From assembly GCF_001039355.2 (NCBI RefSeq), contig NW_019776021.1, positions 115,158-137,061 of the forward strand: DNA of 21,904 nucleotides, read 5' to 3'. This document shows positions 1-8,524 of the stretch, piece after piece (the stretch's first letter is position 1; each line of letters opens with the position of its first letter). Source of the DNA: Lingula anatina (lineage: Eukaryota > Brachiopoda > Lingulata > Lingulida > Lingulidae). Position numbers and translations under genes: made by a program. The notes beneath the pieces are model-generated. The model searched no databases. It saw only the letters and a list, made by a program, of their open reading frames with translations, and was not told the DNA's origin.

Positions 1-28
1 CGAATCCTGAAATTTGTCAATTCCTGGC

Positions 29-46
29 GATTCGTGGGATTCGTGG
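29..46. repeat. 9-bp perfect tandem duplication
   Basis: GATTCGTGG occurs twice head to tail (29-37 and 38-46). No function is evident. The rest of 1-220 shows no recognisable feature. Confidence 0.6.
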
Positions 47-226
47 TCTGTGTGAAATAGGGGCCTTCAAAGTAATGCCCTACGAATCTAATGCACTATT
101 TCATCGTCTTTGCCACACTTTTATGCACACCAGGAGTAGATGTTCTGTTTCTAGGATGCCTCTCAAGCCCCTTCATTCTCCCGCTCTTGCTATCCCCCAG
201 GCCTTCAAGGCTGATTTACTCGTACA

Positions 227-233
227 TATATAA
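227..233 (+). promoter_or_regulatory. TATA box of the left cysteine-rich gene
   Basis: TATATAA lies 87 nt upstream of the proposed start codon at 320. A transcription start about 30 nt downstream, near 260, would give a 5' leader of about 60 nt. The placement fits a core promoter, but TATA-like words are common in this AT-rich DNA, so the support is positional only. Confidence 0.45.
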
Positions 234-319
234 CTGACGTTAACACTGGTTTTAATAGATTCTGCACAGCTTTGAGCTGATCGAATCCAAGCTACAGAGA
301 TTTTAAAGCGATATACAGT

Positions 320-1182
320 ATGCTGGGTAAAGTTGTGAAAGTGGCATCTCTCTATGAAGCCTGCATTGCTCTTATGGGAGTAATGAGTTGTGATGAAGCA
401 GCGGGAGGTAAGACTTGAAATCATTCATTAGTACATGTAACTTTATTTCTTTACTAATTCATTTATATATTTATTATGGTTATTAGGCTATAAAATATTT
501 GGTTCCTATATAGCTAAAAAGAAACGAAATGAAAGCTTTGGGCAATCCAATTGTTTAGCTTTGATAATTTTGTTCTAGTCTGTTCTCACATTTAGAAATA
601 AGACATTTTGAGGCCTGTTATTTATTTGACTGGGTATCAATCAATATCTCCATCTATCTTTTCATGAAAATGTGTAAACACTGAATTTTAATCTTCATGG
701 TGGTGGTGCCTGCCTTGTGGTGCCTGCTTTGCAATGTGTCAAGATCCCGTAAACATCCCTGTATATTAATATCCAAACACGTTTATAACTTCTCTTTTTT
801 TGTGTATAGAAACCTGCAGCACATCCCAGTACCAGGTTGCATACAACTACCGGGACGAACTCGCCCAGTCATCTTGCACTGCTCTGAGTGGCCGGGGTGG
901 ATGGGTGTTTGCAGTGCGCAGGACGTGCAGTGGCGACGCGCCAACTTGCGCAGAAATCTGTGGAAGTAGCGCCCTCTCTGAACAAGATTACCAAGTCAGC
1001 AGAGGAGGGTAAAAATCGCCCATACAATTTAGATATAATGGGTTGTGTTTCATAGATGATAATTTTACCTTTAAGATCTTTTATTTCATAACTGTTCTTT
1101 TTCCAACTTGAAAGCATAACGACCTTTACCTTTAAAATTTCCTATGGTTGACATTGCATTTACGCTACATTAGATAGATCCG

Positions 1183-1221
<39 letters not shown>

Positions 1222-1783
1222 GCCCGTAGCCAGCAATTTCAAACTGGGGGTTCGTTTTCTCAAAAAGTGGACCTTTTACCATAAAACCTTGTTGTACCTA
1301 GATCAAATTTTATCCAAAGTGGACCTTTTCCCAGCAAAAAGGGTGGTTCTTTTGAACCCCCCCGAACCCCCCCTGGCTACGGGCCTGTATATATAATATG
1401 TCCCATACCTCCTGTGCAGAAGAGGTGCAAATTATATCTCGTATATATCACTACTGACATGTTTTGTCAAACACAAGTCCTTTAATTTTTTTTCCTTTTT
1501 TTTTTGGGGGGGGGGGGTATTTTATTGCTATCACCTCGTGGGGTTCTTCACTTTCCTCTCATGATTCACAATCCTGATTTAATGGTATCTATACAACATT
1601 TAACGTGTAGGTTTATTTTCCAGACTGGAATGTTTTAACGCTCTCCATGTGTATACAGGAAGGCCACAACTGTCTGAAGATACCACAAAGGACACCGCCA
1701 AACTAGGTTTGAAAATGTACCGCTTCGACACTTGCAATGGGAGGCACTGTGGACCAAACTTTTGCTGCTGCCGCTCAAAATAA
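320..1783 (+). CDS. small secreted cysteine-rich protein, three exons
   Basis: Proposed exons are 320-407, 810-1008 and 1624-1783, giving about 148 residues. Exon 1 begins at the only ATG in its open stretch and encodes a moderately hydrophobic leader that could be a signal peptide, although it contains Lys and Glu. It ends at a strong donor (G|GTAAGA) in phase 1. Exon 2 follows an acceptor ending TGTATAG and carries five Cys, including TCAEICG. It ends at GG|GTAAAA in phase 2. Exon 3 follows TTTATTTTCCAG, enters in the matching phase and ends with a Cys-dense tail, CGPNFCCCRSK, before TAA. The phases join without a frame break at both junctions, which is the main support for the model. From memory the tail resembles uncharacterised secreted invertebrate proteins ending in GPNYCCC, but no named domain is recognised. 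An AATAAA at 1987-1992 could serve as polyadenylation signal. Intron 2 hosts an (AT)n tract and a MITE. Confidence 0.7.
1185..1218. repeat. (AT)n microsatellite
   Basis: Uninterrupted AT dinucleotides in intron 2 of the left cysteine-rich gene. The MITE that follows appears to have inserted into this tract, since (TA)n continues at 1388. Confidence 0.95.
1219..1387. mobile_element. 169-bp MITE with perfect 15-bp terminal inverted repeats
   Basis: The ends CAGGCCCGTAGCCAG (1219-1233) and CTGGCTACGGGCCTG (1373-1387) are exact reverse complements. The element is bounded on both sides by TA-rich sequence, which fits TA target-site insertion as in Tc1/mariner-type elements. The interior repeats the phrase AGTGGACCTTTT (near 1265 and again near 1318) and has C-rich runs near the right end. 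There is no coding capacity. A diverged relative lies at about 2151-2322. Confidence 0.85.
1484..1517. repeat. poly-T followed by a 12-base poly-G run
   Basis: Two T-rich stretches lead into an unbroken run of G at 1506-1517, inside intron 2 of the left gene and about 105 nt before the exon 3 acceptor. On the plus-strand transcript this is a G-rich element. Confidence 0.8.
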
Positions 1784-1986
1784 AATGCTCTTAGATTCAC
1801 CGGTTTTAACATCAGATAGATTGATCAAAAGATTACTCATTGGTACTAATAAATTTGGTGATTAGGCCTATCATCAGACCATCATTGACATAGCTTTTAA
1901 CAGAGGAAAAAACGTGACTGTTTGACAGTCAGATTTTTATTAAGTTGAGCTTACCACATGCTGCAAAAGTGAGGACATGAAATTAC

Positions 1987-1992
1987 AATAAA
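1987..1992 (+). other. candidate polyadenylation signal
   Basis: AATAAA about 200 nt after the stop codon at 1783. A second AATAAA overlaps that stop (1779-1784) and would leave almost no 3' UTR, so the later one is the better candidate. Confidence 0.35.
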
Positions 1993-2150
1993 TATACCCA
2001 TCTGATGATCGGAGTATAATAATAAATACAAGCCTATTATAGCAGAAATGAAATGAGCAATTTATTAAAAACATTTTGGCTGGATTTACAAAACAGGATG
2101 TGTGATGTATTCTTGGGGCTAATTGTCCTTTGTTCTTAACATCCAAATAG

Positions 2151-2322
2151 GGGGTCTGAAAAGGTGGACCTTTTTCACCGTGAAATCTATGTGGGTTCTA
2201 GTTCTGGCTTAGAACCTTAAACTTATTGTTTAAAGCGGGCATTTTCCCAACCAGAAGTGCGGACCTTCCAAAGCCCCCACCCTCTACCCCCTCCCCCTCC
2301 CCCTCCCCCGCCTACGGACCCG
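2151..2322. repeat. diverged relative of the 1219-1387 MITE
   Basis: GTGGACCTTTTTCACC (near 2163), a second gcGGACCTTCC phrase (near 2261) and an ending GCCTACGGACCCG parallel the body and right end of the MITE at 1219-1387 in the same order. The left inverted repeat is not recognisable. The right part has expanded into a (CCCCT)n-like C-rich tract at about 2274-2310. I read it as an old, degraded copy in the same orientation. Confidence 0.6.
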
Positions 2323-2581
2323 ACTTCAGGGCAAAAATACGATATCCTTTTGGTGAAAGTTCATACTCGATCACACATTGTAAACTTACCTGCGAAGGTT
2401 AACATTGTTACCAGCCATGCCACATATACCAGCCAATGCCCCTTCAAAGCCATGCCAAGACCGTCTTGGATACCAATTCTATATTGGAGTTTCCTTTTCA
2501 TATATAACTATCTTTAAATTGCTAATATTGCGTCGTTCGGCCTGTTTATTAAATTGCATACGTTTTACTGATCATCGTCAG

Positions 2582-2711
2582 GCAGCTGTCATTACAAAAA
2601 GAAAACCACCTACAGTGAACCAGGAAGCTTATTTTAGTTCGCCCAGCGAGTCTGAACCCATGATACACAGGGCACACAGCATAATGTTCGACCTCAATAC
2701 TCCTCTCTCAG
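2582..2711 (+). CDS. candidate orphan internal exon, unrecognised
   Basis: A 130-nt open segment sits between an acceptor (CGTCAG, ending 2581) and a donor (CAG|GTTATT, from 2712). Entry is in phase 0 and exit in phase 1. The peptide is polar and Ser/Pro/Lys-rich, with KRKPPTVNQEAYFSSPSESE near the start and HRAHSIMFDLNTPLS at the end. No partner exon was found upstream or downstream in the window. Open stretches of this size with chance AG/GT borders are common, so this is weakly supported. Confidence 0.22.
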
Positions 2712-3133
2712 GTTATTGTGTTGTGAAAGCCATGCCTTGTTTGGTCTTTGTTGTGCTTTTGAAAAAAAAATCTTTCAGATTTTGTTTACATTAAGGGTCT
2801 ATTGATTCCTCCCCAGTGGCCTTCTTGGATGAAGGTGAAATATAAAACATGTTTAATCACTGTCTATCGTTCAAATTTAGCTGCATTACTAATTATCAAT
2901 ACTAGTAGTTGAAAAATCCATAATAAACGTGTACGCTGAACCGAGTTATTTTTAAGAGAGTGTGTGCAATGTCCAGAGGAGATCATGTATACTTTTTATA
3001 CCAATTTTAAGAGTCTTCTGCCTTCGTCAGCCAGTTCAGGTGGCTGGAAGAGAGCGCATAAATACACTCTTTAAACAAACCCGAGGTCCAATAAAATATA
3101 GCACTAGTAACCTCTATAGGCTAGTTATATTTT

Positions 3134-3135
<2 letters not shown>

Positions 3136-3169
<34 letters not shown>
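3136..3169. repeat. (TC)n microsatellite, left duplicate
   Basis: Uninterrupted TC dinucleotides at the same position in the duplicated block as the tract at 8853-8882. Confidence 0.95.
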
Positions 3170-3430
3170 GCACAATTTACTCAACATTGCTTTTCTTTGC
3201 ACAACTGTCACATTTCGAATAACATAAAAATATTTTTGAGCACTGGTAATAATTTTGTTCTTTACAAGATCAAAGCCAGCATTTGAGTTATTTGAGCTGT
3301 CTCTTTAGGCGTATTTTCCCTTGAATTGTTTTGTAAACTTTTAAGTTCGGGGGCTGGGGAAAGCCCTCCAAGGCGACATTATCGGCGCGTAGAAATCCCT
3401 GACGTCTCAGATTATTTTCTAGTATTTAAG

Positions 3431-3920
3431 CACCCCGCACACGGTAAGCTGAGCAAGATGCTCGGGCTCCTCAGCTCCCCGCAAACGCTGCGCTCTTTGA
3501 TCAGCAGAGGTGCCTCCCGGCCCGCCCCTAGCGGACACACTGTGAACTGTGGGATCACGTGTTTAAGGAAACATTACATATTGTTGTTTTTTTCTGATAG
3601 TAATGGATAATGGTGACCACGTTAATCAATCAGACTAACTATAACTGTGTACATTTTTGTTGACTTCGCTGGGGGCTGCCATTTTTGTTTGTTTCCGGCT
3701 ACTGGCACATGCGCATTGTTAGCATGGCGTGAGCAATCGGCGCTTGCACCCCGCACATGCTGAGACATTTGCCTCAAGAGACCAAAAAAATCAAACACGT
3801 GAGAAATTTTGCTCAGCCGCGCGAGAGGCAAAAATCTCACCAAAATACCCCCGCACACGATGAGAAAACGGCGCAGCGCAAGTGGCGCGCGCCAAATGCT
3901 CACCGTGTGCCAAATCTGCT
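3431..3920. mobile_element. GC-rich insertion, candidate non-autonomous element
   Basis: This segment is absent from the right copy of the duplication, which runs from the equivalent of 3430 to the equivalent of 3921 with about 30 unrelated bases. It is GC- and CpG-rich against AT-rich flanks. A motif recurs in it: CACCCCGCACACGGTAAGC at 3431, CACCCCGCACATGCTGAG at 3747, ACCCCCGCACACGATGAGA at 3847, and an inverted GCTCACCGTGTGC at 3898 close to the right end. The first and last lie inverted near the two ends, like terminal repeats. There is no convincing coding region, and no clear target-site duplication was found. Confidence 0.45.
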
Positions 3921-4137
3921 CATGTACAAACCTTTCTCTTTACTGAAGGCGTGGCGGCGATAAGTGAAGCCTCTACACTTCTTCCCGTATTTGTTAAAGG
4001 TATTGTTGAAAGAACGCGTTGTGTCTTTAGGATAAAATTATAGGCCACAGAAAGAAAGGTGGAGTTTGGGCGTAAAATTTTTGTAGTATTTATAATTCTT
4101 TTCTTTAAGCTGTGAGTTTAATGTTCATTGCACGTCT

Positions 4138-4170
4138 ACAATGTCCGTCGTATCAGCAAATGCTCACAAT
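4138..4170 (-). pseudogene. very short peroxidase relic
   Basis: Read on the minus strand this gives a peptide ending AFADTTDIV, parallel to AFADTAGIV in the larger relic at 9808-9985 and to RASTADIVEE in the intact peroxidase. It sits at the end of the left duplicate exactly where the right duplicate carries the larger relic. The short length alone would not be convincing; the conserved position is what supports it. Confidence 0.5.
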
Positions 4171-4207
4171 CTTAACTTTATATATATAAAACGAGAAGAA
4201 AGTGCGG

Positions 4208-4380
4208 AAATGTCAACACTTAACTTTCTTGATTATTGGATTTAATAGTCAACTGTTAATAACTGTGGCTTCTCGAAAAATGTTTGACGGTCAAAACGAA
4301 TAGAGGCTATGAATCTGAATAAAGAATGAAAGGGACATTTTGCTCAAAATAGTATTTTTAAACATCGTGTGCTCTGTGCC
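4208..4380. repeat. inverted counterpart of 10151-10333
   Basis: Plus-strand landmarks here (TTTCTTGATTATTGGATTT, TTTGACGGTCAAAACGAA, ATGAATCTGAATAAAGA, GGGACATTTTGCTCAAAATA) occur as reverse complements at 10151-10333 in the corresponding order. The neighbouring duplicate blocks are in direct orientation, so this part was inverted in one copy. Confidence 0.85.
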
Positions 4381-4613
4381 ATATAATTAATTGATCGTCT
4401 CAAAAGAATTAGATATTTACTAAAACACATCATCGAACTGCTGTTGTAGATACCTTTTGAATGCATTGTTTTTAACAATATTACAATTTCTTTTTATCTT
4501 TTAGAAATTTTCAAATTACTCTCTACTGATATCTAGCCTAACATATCAGTAACAATTTTGTATTTTTTTCTATTAATTTATTTGATTTAAGTTATTGGAG
4601 TCCGGCCTTTGTT

Positions 4614-4652
4614 GCATAAACAAAAGCATAAACAAAAGTAAAAAGTAAAAAG
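4614..4652. repeat. short compound tandem repeat
   Basis: GCATAAACAAAA occurs twice in a row (4614-4625, 4626-4637), followed by two copies of GTAAAAA. The surrounding 4390-5089 is otherwise AT-rich with no recognisable gene; it is the 3' flank of the minus-strand chitin-binding gene. Confidence 0.8.
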
Positions 4653-4785
4653 CTAATAATTTATTTAGTTGTCACTGTGTTAACATATATGTGTACTCCA
4701 ACACAAATGAACAGATAATACTACATACACATAAATACTCTTTGCAACCCCACGAATGAAAATATTTGCACTATTTGTTTTGATA

Positions 4786-4791
4786 TTTATT
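4786..4791 (-). other. candidate polyadenylation signal of the chitin-binding gene
   Basis: TTTATT on the plus strand reads AATAAA on the minus strand, about 300 nt past the stop codon at 5090-5092. The composition here is AT-rich, so chance occurrence is likely. Confidence 0.25.
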
Positions 4792-5089
4792 TTTATGATA
4801 TAACATTACGTACTTTTAACTAATTAACATTATCTAATGCTATTTTACATCTAACACCATTCTTTACTAGAGGGACCTTTCAATAAAAAGCAGCCGCTAC
4901 AGGCCAAATTTCGAACACTATATTTGTGTTTGTTCTTTACTTATCCTTTCGCTTGGGTTTATGAAGAGACATAAATATTCGTTACGCACACATATATTGT
5001 ACTTATCAACAATCTTTTTACACAACACAATATTTTTACCTTTGTTCATAATTTTTACTAAAACACTTTTAATATTAATGTGGTTACAC

Positions 5090-6489
5090 TCAAATGTTTA
5101 AGTGCAGCAGGCAGAACAATAATGGCGTAAACAAACCAAGAGAATGTTGAAAGTGAGCACCAGATGAGGTTATTGGTGTAGTAATCGTAAGGCAAGCGTA
5201 CTGGCTGGGCAAAACACAGATATTTTCGTATGGATTGAAATTCAGACCTGTCGAACATGATTTTTCTAAAATCATGCCATTCGAGCATGTCAGATAACGG
5301 TTACAGTCGCCATACGGATGCACGTAGTTCTGTCCGTCACGTGTGCATGTGGTTGTGGAAGTGACTCCTGGTGTAGTAGGAGTAACTGTCCGAGGAGTGG
5401 TGCTACCTGTCCCTTTATAAGGCGCCGTGGTAGTGGTTGTAGTGGTTGGCTTGGTTGCCGTGGTGTCTGTCCATGTATACGGAGCCATGGTAGTGGTTGT
5501 TGCGGTACCTGTTTCTGTATACGAAATCGCTGTAGTGGTTGAACTGGTGGTCGTAGGACAAGCGTACTGACTGGGCGAAACACAGTGACTTTCATCTGGA
5601 CTGTAATTTAGGCCTTCTGTACAGGAATGTTCTAATAGAATACCGTCCGAACATGTGAGGTATCGGGTACAATTCCCAGACGGATGTACATAGTTCTGTC
5701 CATGTGTGCATGTTGTTGTCGACGTAGTAGGCGTCTCTGTCCCTGTATACGGTGCCGTTGTAGTGGTTGTAGTGATGGTAGCAGGACAAGCATACTGGCT
5801 GGACCAAACGCACGTACCATCAATTGGACTGAAATTGAGGCCTGCTGCACATGACGTTTCTACAAGCATGCCGTTGGAGCATGAAAGGTATCGGGTACAG
5901 TCTCCGGACGGATGCACGTAGTTCTGTTCATTTGTGCATGCTGTTGTGGACGTGACTCCTGGGGTAGTAGGCGTAACTGTCCGTTGAGTGGTGCTACCTG
6001 TCCCTGTATACGGTGCTGTGGTAGTGGTTGTGGTGGTGGTCGTGGGGCAAGTGTAATCGCTAGGCCAAACGCAACTACCATCATCTGGACGAAAAAAGAG
6101 GCCTGCCCCACAGGACTGTTCTAAAAGTATGCCGTTCGCACAAGAAAGATACCGGTTACAATCCCCGGACGGATGCACATAGTATTGTCCATTTGTACAT
6201 GTTGTTGTGGACGTGACTCCTGGTGTAGTAGGCGTAACTGTCAGAAGAGTGGTGCTACCTGTCCCTGTAAACGGCGCCGCAGTAGTGGTTGTAGGAGTAG
6301 TTGCAGGGCAAGCGTATTCCCGGGGCCAAACGCAGCCATGAGTATTAGGATCAAAGTTGAGTCCAGTGATACAATTGTGATCCTGGAGAGAACCGCTGGC
6401 ACATACTAAGTATCTGTTGCAATCTCCAGACGGATGTGGAAATGTGTCGCCATCCGTGCATGGCGTAGCCTGTGTTACGTGGTTTGTAG
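5090..6489 (-). CDS. secreted chitin-binding protein with five peritrophin-A (ChtBD2) domains, 5' exon missing
   Basis: The exon encodes five six-cysteine ChtBD2 domains. In the open frame starting at 6538 they lie at residues 27-77, 114-164, 201-251, 277-327 and 398-449. The first domain has the family spacing, with 12, 5, 9, 12 and 7 residues between cysteines, and the domains share HPSGDCNRYL and CVWPxxYAC-like signatures. They are joined by Thr-rich, mucin-like linkers likely to be O-glycosylated. The C-terminus ends SSGAHFQHSLGLFTPLLFC plus a short hydrophobic tail, which resembles a GPI-anchor signal. The open frame reaches an ATG at 6538, but TTCTTTCTAAATTCAG precedes 6489 on the minus strand and is a good acceptor, so residues 1-16 are probably intron. 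The exon enters in phase 1, as expected after a signal-peptide exon, which I could not find. The family binds chitin in gut linings, cuticle or shell matrix. Confidence 0.85.
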
Positions 6490-6505
6490 CTGAATTTAGA
6501 AAGAA
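6490..6505 (-). other. 3' splice acceptor before the chitin-binding exon
   Basis: The minus strand reads TTCTTTCTAAATTCAG, a pyrimidine-rich tract ending in AG at 6491-6490. This decides against the ATG at 6538 as the true start, because that ATG would lie within the intron and gives no clear signal peptide. Confidence 0.6.
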
Positions 6506-6686
6506 TAAAGAAGAGTCACTAAAATAAAAGACGGTCATATCGTATGTTTTTCGAGTAATTCAAGACATACAGCAGAATTTAAAAAAAGGAGTGCCTCTTG
6601 AGTACAAACAAAACACTCTTTGTTTTACTGACAAGTGATTTGTCGTGTTTTCCTTGAATGTATGTGTATGTGTGCGGGTTGATATA

Positions 6687-6715
6687 CACACACTGGACAA
6701 TAGAAGTGTCACCCC
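6687..6715 (+). repeat. left terminal inverted repeat of the Tc1-like element
   Basis: 29 bp, exact reverse complement of 8045-8073, adjoining TA at 6685-6686. It contains an internal CACT...AGTG symmetry. Confidence 0.95.
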
Positions 6716-6859
6716 TACTGAACCAATACTATGGGGGAGATAAATGACCGTGGAATGATATGCTCCTGGTATCATTTTATTAACATCAAATTTCACAAAA
6801 AATCACAAAATGAGAACAAAATGTACATTCTACCAAAATATGCAGTTTCAAGTCCAAAA

Positions 6860-7891
6860 TTAGTACTTAGTGGCATGGCCACGTGACCTAATAATAGGTG
6901 CCAGTCTACGAGGCAAGGATTGATATAATTGTCTGATGCGTTCAGGGCTTATGCTGGTCCAAGCGTGAAACACTGAATATAACAGAATTTCTCTGCTGGT
7001 TAGACGGGCATTTGTCAAAAGTTTTGACATCTCATTCCACACATTTTCTATTATGTTTGCATCCGGACTCTGGGCAGGCCACATCGCCCTGCGAATGTCC
7101 TGTTGGTAAAACCAACCATCAACTGCTCTGGGCCTGTGACAAGGAGCATTGTCATCCTGGTGAACAAATGGATAATTCCTGTCACCAAACATGTTAGTAA
7201 TAGATGGTAGCAAGCCTGACTCCAAAACAGCGATATATTTCTAGTGATTCATGTTTCCATCAACCACTATCAATTCGCCCACGCCATGGATGCTGATGCA
7301 GCCCCACACCATGATAAATATGCTGCTCCGGGTTCGAAAATTCAGTGCATATGGTTCAAATGCTTTACCAGCAGTTCGCCAGAATCGTACCCGTCTGTCA
7401 TCAGAGGTCAGACCAAAGCGACACTCATCAGAAAAAATATATAGGACCAATTGTCATGGACTGTCCAGTTCCAGATCCTGTTGACCCTAGTTCACTCTAC
7501 GTTGCCTGTTTTGTAACGATATAAGAGGTTTCAGTCTTGCTACCCTGCTGTACACTCTCTGAGCATGTAACCGACGCCTAGCAATTTTCACAGACACATT
7601 CTTATGTGTGAAATTGTTCCACTGTGTTGCCAACTGACAAGCAATGTCGAACTTTGACAACCTGGACATCAAAATCAGTCGTCGGTCTTTACGGCCAGTA
7701 GTTTTTCTTGGACAACCCATCAGAGGTAATTTGTCTCTTGATCCAGTGTTTCTATACCGAGACCAGACCCCCTGAACGGTTCTGACTGAACAATTCAATT
7801 GTATCGATATTCTGACATTGCTTATATTCCGCCTCTTCAGGTTAATAACTTGACGCCTATAACCGTTAGATAATTGCCTGTATCTTGCCAT
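6860..7891 (-). pseudogene. Tc1-like transposase (DD34E), inactivated
   Basis: The likely start is ATG at 7891 (MARYRQLSNGYRRQVINL), giving 344 codons to the stop at 6860, the usual size for Tc1 transposases. An N-terminal helix-turn-helix region (SIQLNCSVRTVQGVWSRY) is followed by the catalytic domain, with D in FSDECRF, D in HQDDNAPCH and E in SPDANIIENVW. The last two are separated by 34 residues, the Tc1 signature. The frame is broken three times: an apparent one-base insertion near 7487 that creates TAG, a compensating one-base loss in the A-run at 7432-7437, and a TAG in place of a sense codon at about 7241-7243 (NMNH then stop). The three open pieces therefore share one frame. It should not make active enzyme from this copy. 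Confidence 0.92.
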
Positions 7892-8044
7892 ATTGGATGA
7901 AGACAGGAATAACATTTGCTGTACATGTACAAGACCAACAATACAATTCCATGGTATAGCGGTTTTATACTCATTAGTCACATTATAAGTAGACCAGGCA
8001 TTATAATTACCCAAGCTCTGCCTACTTATATTACTCTGATTTAG

Positions 8045-8073
8045 GGGGTGACACTTCTATTGTCCAGTGTGTG
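8045..8073 (-). repeat. right terminal inverted repeat of the Tc1-like element
   Basis: 29 bp, exact reverse complement of 6687-6715, followed by TA at 8074-8075. Confidence 0.95.
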
Positions 8074-8075
8074 TA

Positions 8076-8502
8076 CATAAGAGCAGGTGTTGATTCAAAT
8101 ATGAGTGTACCAAGCACAAAAATGAAGGAAATCTTTTTTTGGCACCTGTTCTTAACACTGACAAAAAAAAGGAGTTTAAGGGGTGAAAGGAAGGAGCAAA
8201 AGCTTGAGATCGGGTATTTGTGTTGGACCTACTATATAAAAATTTTCTTTTCATTTTGGCCTTTAGACTATTAGAAAATATTATTATATGCTGTGGTCTT
8301 TCATGTTTAAGTGTGATTCAGGTCGCCTTATTGATATTCACCTTAACAAACAAGGTAAAATCAGGTTCAAAGACAAATAACCACACCTTTTCATATAAAA
8401 ACAGTAACATACAGGGTTACCACTTAATATGGAATATTATTTTTTGGCGAGTAATTTTCTACAAAATATTTAATTTCTCTCTAACTACTTTAAATCCAAA
8501 GC
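8076..8502. other. AT-rich spacer without recognised features
   Basis: Open stretches here are low-complexity and rich in Phe/Leu/Ile/Asn codons expected of AT-rich non-coding DNA. No splice-bounded exon encoding the missing signal peptide of the chitin-binding gene was recognised. Confidence 0.5.
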
Positions 8503-8524
8503 TGGGGTGTCACTCCCTGTGNAT
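8503..8524. repeat. possible end of a second Tc1-like element beside an ambiguous base
   Basis: GGGGTGTCACTCCCTGTG followed by N-A resembles in layout the Tc1 terminal repeat just upstream (GGGGTGACACTTC... then TA). No matching opposite end was found in the window. The unresolved base at 8522 lies at its border. Confidence 0.25.

Larger units (their letters stand above)
2831..4178. repeat. left copy of a diverged segmental duplication
   Basis: This stretch aligns by eye in the same orientation with 8527-10000. Shared landmarks in order are: TAGCTGCATTACTAATTATC (2879 and 8598), TGTCCAGAGGAGA, GTCAGCCAGTT, a (CT)n tract, CACAACTGTCACA, TTTAGGCGTATTTTC, TTGAATTGTTTTGTAA, TTTACTGAAGGCGTGG and GTGTGAGTTTAAT-type sequence near 4110/9396. 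Differences are a GC-rich insertion here (about 3431-3920) and about 530 nt present only in the right copy (about 9419-9950). It ends in a tiny peroxidase relic (4138-4170). No gene is recognised in the shared part. Confidence 0.85.
6687..8073 (-). mobile_element. complete Tc1-like DNA transposon (1387 bp), disabled
   Basis: The element has perfect 29-bp terminal inverted repeats at 6687-6715 and 8045-8073, starting CACACACTGG at each outer end. Both sides carry TA (6685-6686, 8074-8075), the target-site duplication of the Tc1/mariner superfamily. It holds one transposase gene on the minus strand, broken by a few lesions. It lies upstream of the chitin-binding exon, probably within that gene's first intron. 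Perfect ends together with few coding lesions suggest a fairly recent insertion. Confidence 0.95.

Noticed and set aside
697-969. Plus-strand open frame of 90 codons overlapping exon 2 of the left gene
   Set aside because: It is a shifted frame over the true exon and has no phase match to the flanking exons.
1600-1812. Minus-strand open frame
   Set aside because: It is the antisense shadow of exon 3 of the left cysteine-rich gene.
3622-3963. Open frames in the GC-rich insertion
   Set aside because: Overlapping frames on opposite strands, no recognisable domain, explained by low stop-codon density in GC-rich DNA.
5318-6409. Several open frames on both strands over the chitin-binding exon, some Cys-rich
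   Set aside because: They are shadows of the repetitive Thr-rich coding sequence; only the 482-codon minus frame has the ordered six-Cys domains.
6490-6538. ATG at 6538 as start of the chitin-binding protein
   Set aside because: The first 16 residues give no clear signal peptide and a good pyrimidine tract plus AG ends at 6490, so this is probably intron.
7334-7345. GGTTCGAAAATTC, resembling a tRNA or SINE B box
   Set aside because: It lies inside the transposase coding sequence and has no A box at the right distance.
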